DNA of 39,477 nt, taken from CAYRYU01 sp964428355 (GTDB lineage: Bacteria; Muiribacteriota; Ozemobacteria; Ozemobacterales; Ozemobacteraceae). A model generated the notes under the pieces. The model was not told where the DNA came from. It worked only from the letters and a program-made list of their open reading frames with translations, and searched no databases. Below are positions 8,864 through 17,335 of the stretch, in pieces (the stretch's first letter is position 1; every line of letters begins with the position of its first letter). The stretch spans positions 1 through 39,477 of the forward strand of contig CAYRYU010000064.1 in assembly GCA_964428355.1 (NCBI GenBank), read 5' to 3'. The translations under genes were made by a program, and so were the position numbers.

Positions 8864-9706
8864 TCATTTGTCGTACTGATAGAGGTTGTACCGCTTCATC
8901 ATGTCGCAGAGAAGCGATGTGTAGTTGGGATCTGTGGCGTAGCCCGCCTGGTGGATGGCAGAGGCGAACTTGTTGGCGTTGAGATTCGCCCCGGTGTATT
9001 TGAAGGCGGCGGCATACCGCTTGTTGTTCTTGAGGAAGTTCGCGTGATCGCACACGGATTCTTCCCAGGAGTTGTATTTCCGGAATTCACCCCACTCGTA
9101 GACGTGCTTTCCGTTGTAATACTCGTCGCACACGATGGTGACGCTTCCGGCAGGGCCTTTCCCCTTGATGGAGAAGAGGTTGTTCGCCTTGTAGGCCAGG
9201 TAGTTGCTGGCCCAGCCGCACTCCAGGGCAGCCTGCGCCATGGTTACCGAGCAGGGGACCCCGGTCTCCTTCATGCTCTTCTTGCACATGGGGGCGAGTT
9301 TCGCAAAAAAAGCCTCCGGAGTCATCTTCTCGCTCTCGATGTAGGGCGGCATCGAATTGGGGGTGACGAATCTCGAAGCGATGTATCCGGTCTTTCCATT
9401 GTACCGGACCTTGAGCCAGTCGCCCTCCCGGGACAAGATCTCGACGTTGCTCCACTGGACGGCGGTGGCGATCACGGTCCCATCGGGTGCCCACGCCCTG
9501 ATCCTGACCCCGGACCCATTGACCGCACCCCCGCCGAGAGCCGGCTCCCGAACCGGGGCAGCAGGCCGCAGCTCGATCTGGTCGCTGGGATCATGCTGGT
9601 CGAGGAAGTCGGAAACGGACTGGGCGAACCCGAACGAGGCGAAACCCATGAAAGCCACGATGATGATTGCCGCTCGAAAGCCCTTGGTGGAAAAGTTGGT
9701 ATTCAT
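8864..9706 (-). CDS. Exported SH3b-glucosaminidase (FlgJ/LytG-like peptidoglycan hydrolase)
   Basis: A 280-residue exported protein. Residues 1-28 are a signal peptide (basic start, hydrophobic core, FGFAQ cleavage region). An SH3b domain follows (about 65-115, with VEILSREGDWLKVRYNG and GYIASRFV), the type that binds cell-wall peptides. Residues about 125-278 match the N-acetylglucosaminidase family of FlgJ and LytG: SVTMAQAALECGWASNYL carries the conserved catalytic Glu, followed by NNLFSIKG and a conserved HQAGYATDP near the end. Predicted to cut the glycan backbone of peptidoglycan. It stands alone, with its own terminator 12 bases after the stop. Its ribosome binding site AAGGAGG is ideal, but can be hidden in a hairpin (9707-9754). 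The physiological role, whether autolysin, division or pilus passage, cannot be told from sequence. Confidence 0.88.
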   Translation of the reverse strand: MNTNFSTKGFRAAIIIVAFMGFASFGFAQSVSDFLDQHDPSDQIELRPAAPVREPALGGGAVNGSGVRIRAWAPDGTVIATAVQWSNVEILSREGDWLKVRYNGKTGYIASRFVTPNSMPPYIESEKMTPEAFFAKLAPMCKKSMKETGVPCSVTMAQAALECGWASNYLAYKANNLFSIKGKGPAGSVTIVCDEYYNGKHVYEWGEFRKYNSWEESVCDHANFLKNNKRYAAAFKYTGANLNANKFASAIHQAGYATDPNYTSLLCDMMKRYNLYQYDK

Positions 9707-9754
9707 GCGAGAACCTCCTTCGAGATTTTCTTTTCTTTCTCATTCGAGGTTCTC
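9707..9754 (-). promoter_or_regulatory. Leader hairpin that can hide the ribosome binding site
   Basis: On the minus strand, GAGAACCTC (9754-9746) is perfectly complementary to GAGGTTCTC (9717-9709). The second arm contains GAGG of the AAGGAGG ribosome binding site, seven bases before the ATG. The 28-base loop is rich in purines. The pairing would block ribosome access unless opened, as in RNA thermometers or protein-controlled leaders. No known riboswitch class was recognised. Confidence 0.5.
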
Positions 9755-9938
9755 CCCCCTGGAACGGAACGTGACTCAGGAACCCATCTGCATTTCGGTT
9801 TTCAACGATCTTCAGAAACATATTACCGGGGAATTCCGAAAGGTTACGCGAAATCGACATTTGTCCGTGAGCATCGGAAAGCCTCACCGGATCTTCCTTG
9901 TGGGGATCCTGACCGGGGGAAATTGTGGGAAAGGAAGA

Positions 9939-10550
9939 TCAGAGTTCGTCGATGACTTCGAAATTCGAAAGGGGAATCTCCACCATCGACGCCTGTTCTT
10001 CGCCCTTGGAATCCTTCAGGGTGAAGCCGGAGAGGACGACTCCGGGGGAGACATTGGTGAAATAGATGTCCTTTACACCTTCCACAAGGATTCTCTTTTC
10101 TTTGGGGTCGGAACCTTTGTATTTGTCCGTGTATGAAACGAGGCGGAAGGGGCCCTCCTTCTTTCCGGTGGGGGATTCCAGGAAGACCACCTGGGTGAAA
10201 TTGTTCATGTCCTTCACCACCAGGTAGGGCAGGGTTCCTCCCTCGAGAGGTTTCACGATCTCGGAAGCGTTGAAAAGGGATTCCAACAGACGGTCAGTGG
10301 CTTTACGGACCTCCATGTGCAGGGTCAGTTGGGCCGTGACCTTGGTGGAAATTTGCCTGGAATGCCTGAAATGCTGGACTGCCACCCCCAGGATCATCAT
10401 AAGGATCATCGCCCCAACGATCAATTCGACCATGGTAAAAGCTCTCCCGCCGGCCGGGGAAATGGGGCAGCTGCGGAAATGCCGGGGAAATGCCTCTACG
10501 CGATATCTTGCGGAAACCTTCCCGTTTTCGAAATCAGAAAGGTCGGACAT
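9939..10550 (-). CDS. Pseudopilin with FTMVE motif
   Basis: A small prepilin-like protein (203 residues from the ATG at 10550). The prepilin peptidase motif GRAFTMVELIVGAM lies near residue 35, with Glu at +5 of the mature chain and a hydrophobic helix. The leader before it is long for a prepilin. The rest resembles PilW/GspJ-type minor pilins in size: helix, then strands such as QVVFLESP and KDIYFTNVS. The start overlaps the end of the thioredoxin-like gene by 17 bases, and no strong ribosome binding site is visible, so coupled translation is likely. A GTG at 10577 is also possible. Stop codon at 9939. The 232 bases after it (9707-9938) hold the next gene's leader and nothing else I could recognise. 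Confidence 0.75.
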   Translation of the reverse strand: MSDLSDFENGKVSARYRVEAFPRHFRSCPISPAGGRAFTMVELIVGAMILMMILGVAVQHFRHSRQISTKVTAQLTLHMEVRKATDRLLESLFNASEIVKPLEGGTLPYLVVKDMNNFTQVVFLESPTGKKEGPFRLVSYTDKYKGSDPKEKRILVEGVKDIYFTNVSPGVVLSGFTLKDSKGEEQASMVEIPLSNFEVIDEL

Positions 10551-11046
10551 CGGGTTGGGCAACCGAAGTCGTTCCACCGCTGGAACTGGTGGTCGTCGTT
10601 CCAGGTGTGGTGCCAGGCGTGGTGCCGGACGAAGTCGCTTTTCCCCCTGCCCCCTTCACCCAGGGGATGTATTGGCTCGGGGGTTCGTATCCATCGCAAC
10701 GATCGACGGACTTCCCATCTCCATCGAGAATGATGGTCGTGGGGTAGGTGTCCACCCCGTAATTGTCACAAGTTCCCGAATCTTTGGGGCCGTTGATCCG
10801 GACCAGGATGAAGTTGTCCTTGGCAATGGTCTTGAAATCCTCGGTCTCGAAAATCTCTTTCTTGATCTTCTTGCACCAGGAACATGTTTCGGAATCGAAA
10901 TCGATCAGCACCTTCTTCCCGGAAGATTTCGCTTCCTGGATCGCCGAAGCGAGATCGGTTCCCCAGGTGACGTCGGTCTGGGCAGAAGCGGCGAAGCTGA
11001 CACCAACGAAAAGCAGCACGCAAATCGTCAACAGTTTCATTTTCAT
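10534..11046 (-). CDS. Exported thioredoxin-fold protein (CSWC active site)
   Basis: A periplasmic thioredoxin-like protein of 170 residues. Residues 1-22 are a signal peptide (LLTICVLLFVGVSFAASA). The fold follows with KKVLIDFDSETCSWCKKI, where CSWC is the redox motif, then FILVRINGP, and the conserved cis-Pro strand YPTTIILDGDG. This layout is that of thioredoxin_7/DsbD-gamma-like proteins. The last 35 residues are a low-complexity Thr/Ser/Gly tail (GTTPGTT repeats) that is not part of the fold. GAGGAG lies eight bases before the ATG, and a good promoter lies 33 bases further up. It is followed by a pseudopilin gene that overlaps it, so it may form or repair disulphides in exported pilins; that link is inferred from position. 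Confidence 0.82.
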   Translation of the reverse strand: MKMKLLTICVLLFVGVSFAASAQTDVTWGTDLASAIQEAKSSGKKVLIDFDSETCSWCKKIKKEIFETEDFKTIAKDNFILVRINGPKDSGTCDNYGVDTYPTTIILDGDGKSVDRCDGYEPPSQYIPWVKGAGGKATSSGTTPGTTPGTTTTSSSGGTTSVAQPDVRPF

Positions 11047-11078
11047 GGGTTTCTCCTCGAGGATTCCCCTCTACTTTC

Positions 11079-11107
11079 ATTCTACCGGAAAACCCGCCCA
11101 TCCTCAA
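11079..11107 (-). promoter_or_regulatory. Sigma70-like promoter for the thioredoxin-pseudopilin pair
   Basis: On the minus strand: TTGAGG (11107-11102), a 17-base spacer, then TAGAAT (11084-11079). Predicted transcription start near 11072, which gives a leader of about 25 bases with a GAGGAG ribosome site. Confidence 0.5.
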
Positions 11108-11166
11108 CGAAAGGCGGACATCCGCTCCCACCGGGCGTTTCCCGGGGGCAGAAAAAGGGAGAACCG

Positions 11167-13464
11167 TCAGAAGAGGCTCAGGATGTTCGAAAAATCGTCG
11201 GTCCACGCGGGGAAGGGGGCATCCCCGCCAAGCGGTTGCCAGTCTTTCAGATCTTTCAGGAAGTCGAGGTTGGGGTGATCTTTCGACATCACCGCCCAAT
11301 GGGAATTGGCACACCCCGTTTCGGCCACCTTTTCCTTGGAAAAAGCCCCGTCGAACTTTTGGAAGGCGGTTGCCCCCAGTTCCGCCGCAAGCTTTCCGAC
11401 AAGAGGTGCAAGTTTCAGATGCCGGTTCGAGATGTGGAAGGCGAGAAATCCCCTGGGAGTGAGGCGGGAAAAATAAAGCGTCAGCGCTTCTTTCGTGAGA
11501 AGATTGACCGGGATGGCGTCGGAGCTATAGGCATCAAGAACCATCAGGTCGAAGGTTCTCTCGGGAAACCCCGCAAGAGTGAGCCGGCCATCGCCCAGAA
11601 CGACATCCCATTTTCCCTTCGCCCCCGAAAGGAAGGTGAAGAACCTCGTGTCCCGCGCCAAACGGTCGACGGCTGGATCGATCTCGAAAAAGGTGAAGTT
11701 GCTGGAATCCCAGGAGTATGCGGCGAGGCACCCAACCCCAAGACCGATCACGCCGATGCGCATCGGCTCATTCCGATTCCTGAAGCCCTGAAGGATTTCC
11801 CCGATCGGGGAGGAATGGTGGTAATACATCAACGGATGGGGATTCTGCGGTTCATCGACCCTCTGGCATCCATGGATGGTATCGCCGTGGAAAAGCCGGT
11901 AGAATTTTCCTCCCACGTCGAGAACCACCCGTTTCACTCCGAAAAAGTTCCTTTCGGCGACGAATTCGCGGGTTCCATCGATTTTCTGTATCAGGATCAG
12001 GATCCCCAGAACCACCCCCAGGCCAAGACCGAAACGGAGGGGAAACCGCTGGAAACTGAAGCAGAACCCGGAAGTGATCACCAGGATCAAGAAAAATGCG
12101 ACGCCGATGTTCGGGTTGACCCCGAAGGTCTTCAGGCCCAGAACGACCAGGAGGGCTCCCCCACCGAGGAAAAGCGGATGAAGAAGGTCCTGTTTCCGGA
12201 TATGGAATCCCGGTCCCCCCGCGGGACTCGCCTCATCGGCTGGTTCCCCGGTCCGCCGGGGGAGGCAGAGGCACGCCAGAAGGATCGCGAGCGGATACTC
12301 GTGGACATCCGAGAATGAAACGGGGGCCAGGAAGGAGTTGAACATCCCGCCCAGCGCCCCCCCGACGGACATCAGGAGGTAATATTCCGTCAGGAGGTTC
12401 TTCGGAGGACGGAGGGATGCCAGTTTTCCGTGGCAGACCATGGCGGCGGCGAAGAAAAAACCCAGGTGAAGCGGCATTGCAAGCCAGAGAGGAAGGAACT
12501 CGTTCCGGTAGAAGGAGGGCATCAGCAAGATGGCAAGGTATGGGAAGGCCCGTTGGGCCCAAGAGGTTTCGCTCCACCTGGAGTTCGAGAAGACCAGGAT
12601 GAAGGTTACCAGGTAGAGGGCAAGCGGGATGACCCAAAGGAGCGGAAACGATGCGACGTTCGTGCTCAAGTGCGTCGTCAACCCAAGCAAAAGTGAAGAG
12701 GGAACGAAGGAACAGAATAACCACCATGATCGCAACTTCCAGAGGTTGTCGGGGGGGGGCCCCGAAACACTCGCCTGCGGGAGCCGCAGGGGAGGGGAAC
12801 CTTCTCCGCCTTCGGTGGCCTCCCTTTCTCGCGCGGGCTGGTCCCCTACCCTTCCGAGCCAGGCCGCGATCCCGGCGGAGAGCACGAGAACCGCAAGGGT
12901 CATGTAGGAAATGCAAAACAGGCTGGTCTGACCCGACAGGGTGAGCCTGGGCTCTACAAGAAGAGGATATCCCAGGAGTCCGATCAGGCTTCCGGCATTG
13001 CTGGCGGCGTACAGAAAATAGGGATCCTTCGCGTGCTCCGACCCGGTCAGTCCAAACCAGTGCTGGAGCAGGGGAGCGGTGGTGGAAAGAGCGAAGAACT
13101 GCCATCCCACGCTTCCCGCAAGATATCTGACCACCCAGAAAACCGGCGAATCTGCGAGATTCGACTGCTCGGGCACCGCCTGGGATATCGGAAAAAAGAA
13201 CCAGCCCGCGGAAAGGACCGCGGCGTGGATCCAGGGGTGGAAACGGAACGGAACCCAGCGGGTCAGGCCGAAAGAGTAGAAGTATCCGGCCAGGAGAACG
13301 AGCTGGAAAAAAACCATGCAGGAGTTCCAGACCGCGGGGGTTCCCCCGAACCATGGCAGGATGATCTTCCCCATCATTGGTTGGATGAGGAACAGCAGAT
13401 AAGCGCTCAGGAACATGGTCACGACGAAGACCGAAAGAAGGAGCCTCCCCGATGGACGACTCAT
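11167..13464 (-). CDS. Membrane-fused spermidine-synthase-like protein
   Basis: A 765-residue fusion. Residues 1-450 hold many hydrophobic helices (for example LLLSVFVVTMFLSAYLLFLIQP, and repeated pairs further on), broken by a soluble loop near 210-235. The last 270 residues are a spermidine-synthase-type Rossmann domain: IGVIGLGVGCLAAY (nucleotide or decarboxylated SAM site), FFEIDPAVDRLA, then DLMVLDAYSSDAIPVNLLT, which carries the conserved acidic residue. Proteins of this build are widespread and often labelled fused MFS/spermidine synthase; few have a proven substrate. The start overlaps the stop of the radical SAM gene upstream by four bases. A run of nine C in the coding strand encodes prolines near residue 235. 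It is the last gene of the long minus-strand run. Polyamine synthesis is possible but not assured. Confidence 0.8.
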   Translation of the reverse strand: MSRPSGRLLLSVFVVTMFLSAYLLFLIQPMMGKIILPWFGGTPAVWNSCMVFFQLVLLAGYFYSFGLTRWVPFRFHPWIHAAVLSAGWFFFPISQAVPEQSNLADSPVFWVVRYLAGSVGWQFFALSTTAPLLQHWFGLTGSEHAKDPYFLYAASNAGSLIGLLGYPLLVEPRLTLSGQTSLFCISYMTLAVLVLSAGIAAWLGRVGDQPAREREATEGGEGSPPLRLPQASVSGPPPDNLWKLRSWWLFCSFVPSSLLLGLTTHLSTNVASFPLLWVIPLALYLVTFILVFSNSRWSETSWAQRAFPYLAILLMPSFYRNEFLPLWLAMPLHLGFFFAAAMVCHGKLASLRPPKNLLTEYYLLMSVGGALGGMFNSFLAPVSFSDVHEYPLAILLACLCLPRRTGEPADEASPAGGPGFHIRKQDLLHPLFLGGGALLVVLGLKTFGVNPNIGVAFFLILVITSGFCFSFQRFPLRFGLGLGVVLGILILIQKIDGTREFVAERNFFGVKRVVLDVGGKFYRLFHGDTIHGCQRVDEPQNPHPLMYYHHSSPIGEILQGFRNRNEPMRIGVIGLGVGCLAAYSWDSSNFTFFEIDPAVDRLARDTRFFTFLSGAKGKWDVVLGDGRLTLAGFPERTFDLMVLDAYSSDAIPVNLLTKEALTLYFSRLTPRGFLAFHISNRHLKLAPLVGKLAAELGATAFQKFDGAFSKEKVAETGCANSHWAVMSKDHPNLDFLKDLKDWQPLGGDAPFPAWTDDFSNILSLF

Positions 13465-14477
13465 TTTCCCTCCAATTTCAGGTTGAAGCCAAGATCGAGC
13501 TCAGACTCACCGAGACAGCGTTCATACTCGGCCCGGGTCAAGGGCCGGGGAAAGTTGAACGGGATGCCTCCAGGTCTCTCGTTGTAAAAGGGCCTGTTGC
13601 AGTCACCACAGCCTGAGGTACGGAAAACTTCGCCCGCCGCCGGCTCGCGGAAAAACGCTTGGAACTCGGGCGCGACACCAACCACACGCCCATCGCCAAA
13701 CCGGATTCCGTCAAAACCCCCGACACCCCGCTCGAGAAGGTGTCGGGCGATCTGGATCCGTCGGTACATCCCCAGGTCGGGGGGCGACGCAGGAAGATGG
13801 GGAACCGGGCCGTTTTTTCCACCCTTGGCACGAGGGACCGGAGTGAAGGCGAAGAGGGCGATCATCCCCCCCGCCGAGATCAGGCCGGCCATGAGCCTGA
13901 CGATAGTCTCCTCGGAGTCACCGAGCCCCACGATCAGATGGACCTCCACCCGCCGGGGAAAACGCTTCACCAGTGAAAAAAGACCGGGAAGGTCCGCGTC
14001 CCAGGCCCGTCCCTTGTGTAGCGAATAGGTTTCCGGAGAGGCAACATCCAGGCCGATTCCGACGTGGTCAACCTTGCCATCGAGAAAAACCGCGGCCAGC
14101 TCGACCTGGGCGGGGTGAAGGGTCACGCTCAGGGGCATTCCAACGGAACGCAGTGAGTCGACGAGATCGCGAAGAGCGCCCTCGGAATCCGGATTCCATC
14201 CGGTTTGAAGGCAAATCCGGGAAATCCGGCCTGGTTTGTTCCTGAGACACCTCAGCGTCTCCCCCAAGGGAAATTCCGGCCAGATGACCCTGGAAAGAAG
14301 GGCACTTCCCGATTCGCCTCCGGCACGGGGGCAGAAAGAGCATGAACCCCGGCAGCCGGGATCCCAGAGGAGGTAGGCGGTAGTCGGTGGGATTTCCTGG
14401 CGCGATGAGGCCAGCCCCAGTTCGATCGCGGTTCCCAGGCTTATCCTGATCGGTTCGGCGAAAACCGGCTCACCCAC
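13461..14477 (-). CDS. Radical SAM protein, LipS1/LipS2-like (biotin-synthase-related)
   Basis: About 338 residues from a GTG at 14477 that overlaps the upstream stop and has a run of G before it; an ATG at 14558 would add 27 residues inside the neighbour. The radical SAM motif is CRGSCSFC in the pattern PTTAYLLWDPGCRGSCSFCP. The C-terminus has a second cysteine pair, SGCGDCNRPFYNERPGG, and ends in a strand-rich segment. This set-up recalls biotin-synthase-related proteins (COG2516). Known work on Thermococcus showed that two such proteins together insert both sulphurs to make lipoyl (LipS1 and LipS2). It is directly downstream of a second, different radical SAM gene, as expected for that pair. 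Family membership as radical SAM is firm; lipoyl synthesis is a proposal. Confidence 0.75.
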   Translation of the reverse strand: MGEPVFAEPIRISLGTAIELGLASSRQEIPPTTAYLLWDPGCRGSCSFCPRAGGESGSALLSRVIWPEFPLGETLRCLRNKPGRISRICLQTGWNPDSEGALRDLVDSLRSVGMPLSVTLHPAQVELAAVFLDGKVDHVGIGLDVASPETYSLHKGRAWDADLPGLFSLVKRFPRRVEVHLIVGLGDSEETIVRLMAGLISAGGMIALFAFTPVPRAKGGKNGPVPHLPASPPDLGMYRRIQIARHLLERGVGGFDGIRFGDGRVVGVAPEFQAFFREPAAGEVFRTSGCGDCNRPFYNERPGGIPFNFPRPLTRAEYERCLGESELDLGFNLKLEGK

Positions 14478-15417
14478 GAATATCCCCCCCGGGTCCACGC
14501 ACGGATCCGCTGCGGTGGAAAGCACAGCATTCGGTGATCTCCCTGACGGGAATCCCATGATCCCGGAGGGTTCTTACGAGATTCCGGTCGGGAAGGACTA
14601 TCGAACGGGCTCCGGCCGCCCATGCGAGAGCATCGAGAAAACCCCGGTACTCGCCGGAGGGGCGCATGCATCCCAGCGAAAGACGGCCCGGGAAACACCC
14701 CGCGGCCCGCCCGATCAGCCGGACGACTTCCACGAGAGGGGGTGGAGAACGCTTTTCGAACGGCGTTTTCGGCGTTGGCCGGAAGACGAGGAAGGTCAGC
14801 ATCTCCGGGGGGTTCTCGAAAAGGAAGTCCAGGACCCGGTCCTCGCCGGATGTCTTCCCTCCGCGAAGACCGATGGTAAGATGGGGAATCACCCTGAAAT
14901 GTTTCGCTAGGTCCAGGTAGTTTTTCCGTATCGTTTCGAAGGAGACGTCGATGCCCATCACTTCGCGCACTGTTTCGGAATCCCCGATGAGATCGTACGA
15001 GACGGTAACGTCCCTTCCCGCGAGAGGCAACAACCTTGCCGAGTCCTGGAAACCGACGTGAAGGTTCATCGGAAGATCGGGAGGAAGCTCGAGAAGCCTG
15101 GAAACATGCTCTCCGATGGGGACCCTGCCTTCAAAATCGCACCCACCGCTCACCAGGACCGATCTGAAAGCGCCGGGGGCAACCGTCCCCATCGAATCGA
15201 GACTCTTCATGCCTTTCAGATATCGTGCGGAACAGTGGGCGCAGGACAATGCGCAACGGTTGCCGGTACAGGAAACCGCAAGGGTTTCCCGCGACACGGC
15301 ACGGAGGAGTTCCAGGGGCCCTGGGCCGATTTCGCGGGGCAGGAGCTCCCGGGCATTCTCCGGCAGCATCTCTCGCAGGCTTTGCAGAACCCGGCCCGGG
15401 GGGTTCAGGGTTGACAA
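14470..15417 (-). CDS. Radical SAM protein, partner of the LipS-like pair
   Basis: A 315-residue radical SAM protein. The cluster motif is CALSCAHC, within CTGNRCALSCAHCSARYL; the residues after it (YLKGM) match the style of COG1856-type proteins often found beside biotin-synthase-related ones. Further conserved-looking pieces are VLVSGGCDFEGRVP and ITECCAFHRSG near the C-terminus, where the two adjacent Cys could bind a second cluster. The start is a TTG at 15417, two bases after the stop of pilB; an ATG further in (about residue 17) is possible. It overlaps the next radical SAM gene by eight bases. Together they may form the two-component lipoyl synthase LipS1/LipS2; no lipoate ligase or glycine cleavage H gene lies in the window to test this. 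Confidence 0.72.
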   Translation of the reverse strand: MSTLNPPGRVLQSLREMLPENARELLPREIGPGPLELLRAVSRETLAVSCTGNRCALSCAHCSARYLKGMKSLDSMGTVAPGAFRSVLVSGGCDFEGRVPIGEHVSRLLELPPDLPMNLHVGFQDSARLLPLAGRDVTVSYDLIGDSETVREVMGIDVSFETIRKNYLDLAKHFRVIPHLTIGLRGGKTSGEDRVLDFLFENPPEMLTFLVFRPTPKTPFEKRSPPPLVEVVRLIGRAAGCFPGRLSLGCMRPSGEYRGFLDALAWAAGARSIVLPDRNLVRTLRDHGIPVREITECCAFHRSGSVRGPGGDIRG

Positions 15418-15419
15418 GA

Positions 15420-17183
15420 TCAGATCTCGTCGTCGGCGGAAACCCGGATTACCTCTTCGAGCGTGGTGACCCCGGTAGTGACCTTCAACAGGCCGTCCTG
15501 GCGCAAGGTCCGCATGCCCTGTTTGATGGCTTCGTTCTTGATCACGCTCGTGGCAGCCTTCTCGACGATGAGCTCCTTGGTCCGTTCATTGGGGATGAGA
15601 AGTTCGGTTACCGTTGTTCGGCCTCTGTACCCGGTTTTGTTGCATTTCTCGCACCCCTCCCCTCGATAGACCTTGGTCTTCCCGGCCTGGTAGAGAAGCC
15701 GGCTGTGCTTGATGACGGCGGGGGAAGGAACGAACTCCTGCTTGCATTCCGCGCAGATGGTCCGGATCAGGCGTTGCGCCATGACGCCGATTATCGAGCT
15801 CGCCACGAGGAAGGGCTCGACCCCCATGTCGATGAGCCGGGTCATCGCCCCGGCCGCATCGTTGGTATGCAGGGTCGAGAAGACGAGGTGGCCGGTGAGG
15901 GCGGCCCTGATTGCGACCTCGGCGGTATCGTAGTCGCGGATTTCCCCCACCATGATGACATCGGGATCCTGGCGAAGAATCGAACGCAGGCCCCCTCCGA
16001 AATCGAACCCGGCCTTGGGGTTGATCTGGCCCTGGTTGATACCCGGGAGCTGGTATTCGACGGGATCCTCGATGGTGACGATGTTGATGGTGGGGTCCTT
16101 GATCTTCTGCAGAGAGGCATACAGCGTCGAGGTCTTCCCGCTCCCGGTGGGGCCGGTGACGAGGATGATCCCGTTGGGCTTGGCGAGGAGACCGGAGAAC
16201 TTTTCCAGTGTGTCATCGGGGAACCCCAGATCCTCGAGGCCGAACAGAACACGGCTCTTGTCGAGGATCCTCATGACGACCTTCTCTCCACGAAGGGTGG
16301 GATAGGTCGAAACGCGCAGATCGATCTCGCGGCCCTCGTGATTGAGCTTGATGCGGCCGTCCTGGGGGATGCGCTTCTCCGCGATGTCCAGTTCGGCCAT
16401 GACCTTGCACCGCGAAAGCGTCGCCGCCTCCAGGCTCTTGGGGAGAGCCATGACCTCCTGAAGCATCCCGTCGATCCGGAACCTCGTCCGCATCACCTGG
16501 TCGTCGGGCTCGATATGGATGTCCGACGCCTTTTCCTTGATCGAGCGCATGATTATCAGGTTCACCAACTGTATGATGTTCGCCTGCTCCGCGGCGGAAA
16601 GGTCGATGACCATCCCGTCCTTGACCCCCACACCGGTTCCCTGGATCTTCTTCGCGAACTCCTGGAGATTGGGCGCTTTGGTGTCACCGAGGTTGACCCC
16701 ACCGGCACCCGGGCCGGCGGGAATCCCAGCGGAGGAGGACCTGCCGCCGCCGCTGTAGAACTCGTCGAGCGCGGCCTGTATCTCGCTCATGGTCGAAACG
16801 AGAGGTTTCACCTTGGAAGCCGTCTGGTATTCGAGGTTGTCGATTACGAAACTGTCGAGCGGATCGACCATGGCAACGGTCAGGGCGCCTTTGACCCTGA
16901 GGAGCGCAATGCAGTGGTATTTCCGGGCGATGTTTTCGGGGATGAGGTGGACCACCTTGGGATCGATCACGTAGTTCCGAAGGTTTGCGTGGCTGAAGTT
17001 GAGCTTCGTGGTCAAAAATTCGAGAAGTTTCTGCTCGGTGAGGAATTCGAGCTTCAGCAGCGTGTAACCGAGTGTGTCGCTCGTTTTCCTCTGTTCCGAA
17101 AGGGCCGTCTTCAGCTGCTCCTCTGTCAGCAGCTTTTCAGCAACCAGGGACTCCCCGAGAAGTTTCTTTTCGATTCGGGCCAT
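15420..17183 (-). CDS. pilB: Type IV pilus extension ATPase PilB
   Basis: A 587-residue PilB/GspE ATPase, which powers pilus assembly at the inner membrane. Residues 1-145 form an MshEN-type domain: LLGESLVAEKLLTEEQLKTA is close to the c-di-GMP-binding pattern, but the usual first Arg and Gly are Leu and Lys, so binding is uncertain. The ATPase follows: Walker A GPTGSGKT near residue 343, an Asp box, Walker B ILRQDPDVIMVGEIRD, and a His box STLHTNDA. Two cysteine pairs (CAEC near 478, CEKC near 511) form the zinc site usual in this family. ATG at 17183 has AAAGGA upstream. A promoter-like site and a run of ten C lie in its 152-base leader. It is followed at two bases by the radical SAM gene. 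No pilC, pilT or pilD is in the window. Confidence 0.93.
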   Translation of the reverse strand: MARIEKKLLGESLVAEKLLTEEQLKTALSEQRKTSDTLGYTLLKLEFLTEQKLLEFLTTKLNFSHANLRNYVIDPKVVHLIPENIARKYHCIALLRVKGALTVAMVDPLDSFVIDNLEYQTASKVKPLVSTMSEIQAALDEFYSGGGRSSSAGIPAGPGAGGVNLGDTKAPNLQEFAKKIQGTGVGVKDGMVIDLSAAEQANIIQLVNLIIMRSIKEKASDIHIEPDDQVMRTRFRIDGMLQEVMALPKSLEAATLSRCKVMAELDIAEKRIPQDGRIKLNHEGREIDLRVSTYPTLRGEKVVMRILDKSRVLFGLEDLGFPDDTLEKFSGLLAKPNGIILVTGPTGSGKTSTLYASLQKIKDPTINIVTIEDPVEYQLPGINQGQINPKAGFDFGGGLRSILRQDPDVIMVGEIRDYDTAEVAIRAALTGHLVFSTLHTNDAAGAMTRLIDMGVEPFLVASSIIGVMAQRLIRTICAECKQEFVPSPAVIKHSRLLYQAGKTKVYRGEGCEKCNKTGYRGRTTVTELLIPNERTKELIVEKAATSVIKNEAIKQGMRTLRQDGLLKVTTGVTTLEEVIRVSADDEI

Positions 17184-17207
17184 CGGTCTATCCTTTCATT
17201 ACACCTT

Positions 17208-17217
17208 GGGGGGGGGG
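17208..17217. repeat. Homopolymer of ten G (C on the coding strand) in the pilB leader
   Basis: Ten consecutive G on the plus strand, 25 to 34 bases upstream of the pilB start and downstream of the predicted promoter. It would be transcribed as C10. Such tracts change length easily, both in cells and in assemblies. Confidence 0.9.
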
Positions 17218-17258
17218 AACACCAACAAGCCCCCGATTTACGGAGTCTCATCTCGGCA

Positions 17259-17287
17259 AGGATACACCTTGAAGGGCAAAATTCCAA
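17259..17287 (-). promoter_or_regulatory. Possible sigma70-like promoter for pilB
   Basis: On the minus strand: TTGGAA (17287-17282), a 17-base spacer, TATCCT (17264-17259). Four of six bases match consensus at each box. It would give a leader of roughly 70 bases that contains the C10 tract. Confidence 0.35.
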
Positions 17288-17335
17288 TCCCCGAAACGGC
17301 GATGAATCGAGGTGAATGGGAGGGGGAAACGGGGG

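Noticed and set aside
9820..9825. TAATAT as -10 box for the glucosaminidase gene
   Set aside because: No -35 box is found at 16-18 bases, so the match is likely chance in a locally AT-rich stretch.
11110..11160. GC hairpin after the spermidine-synthase-like gene as a terminator
   Set aside because: The stem is short (CCGGG/CCCGG), with mismatches beyond it and no T-tract on the minus strand.
15225..17315. 696-codon plus-strand open frame opposite pilB
   Set aside because: The minus strand codes for an unmistakable PilB. The plus-strand translation has no domain and follows from codon bias.
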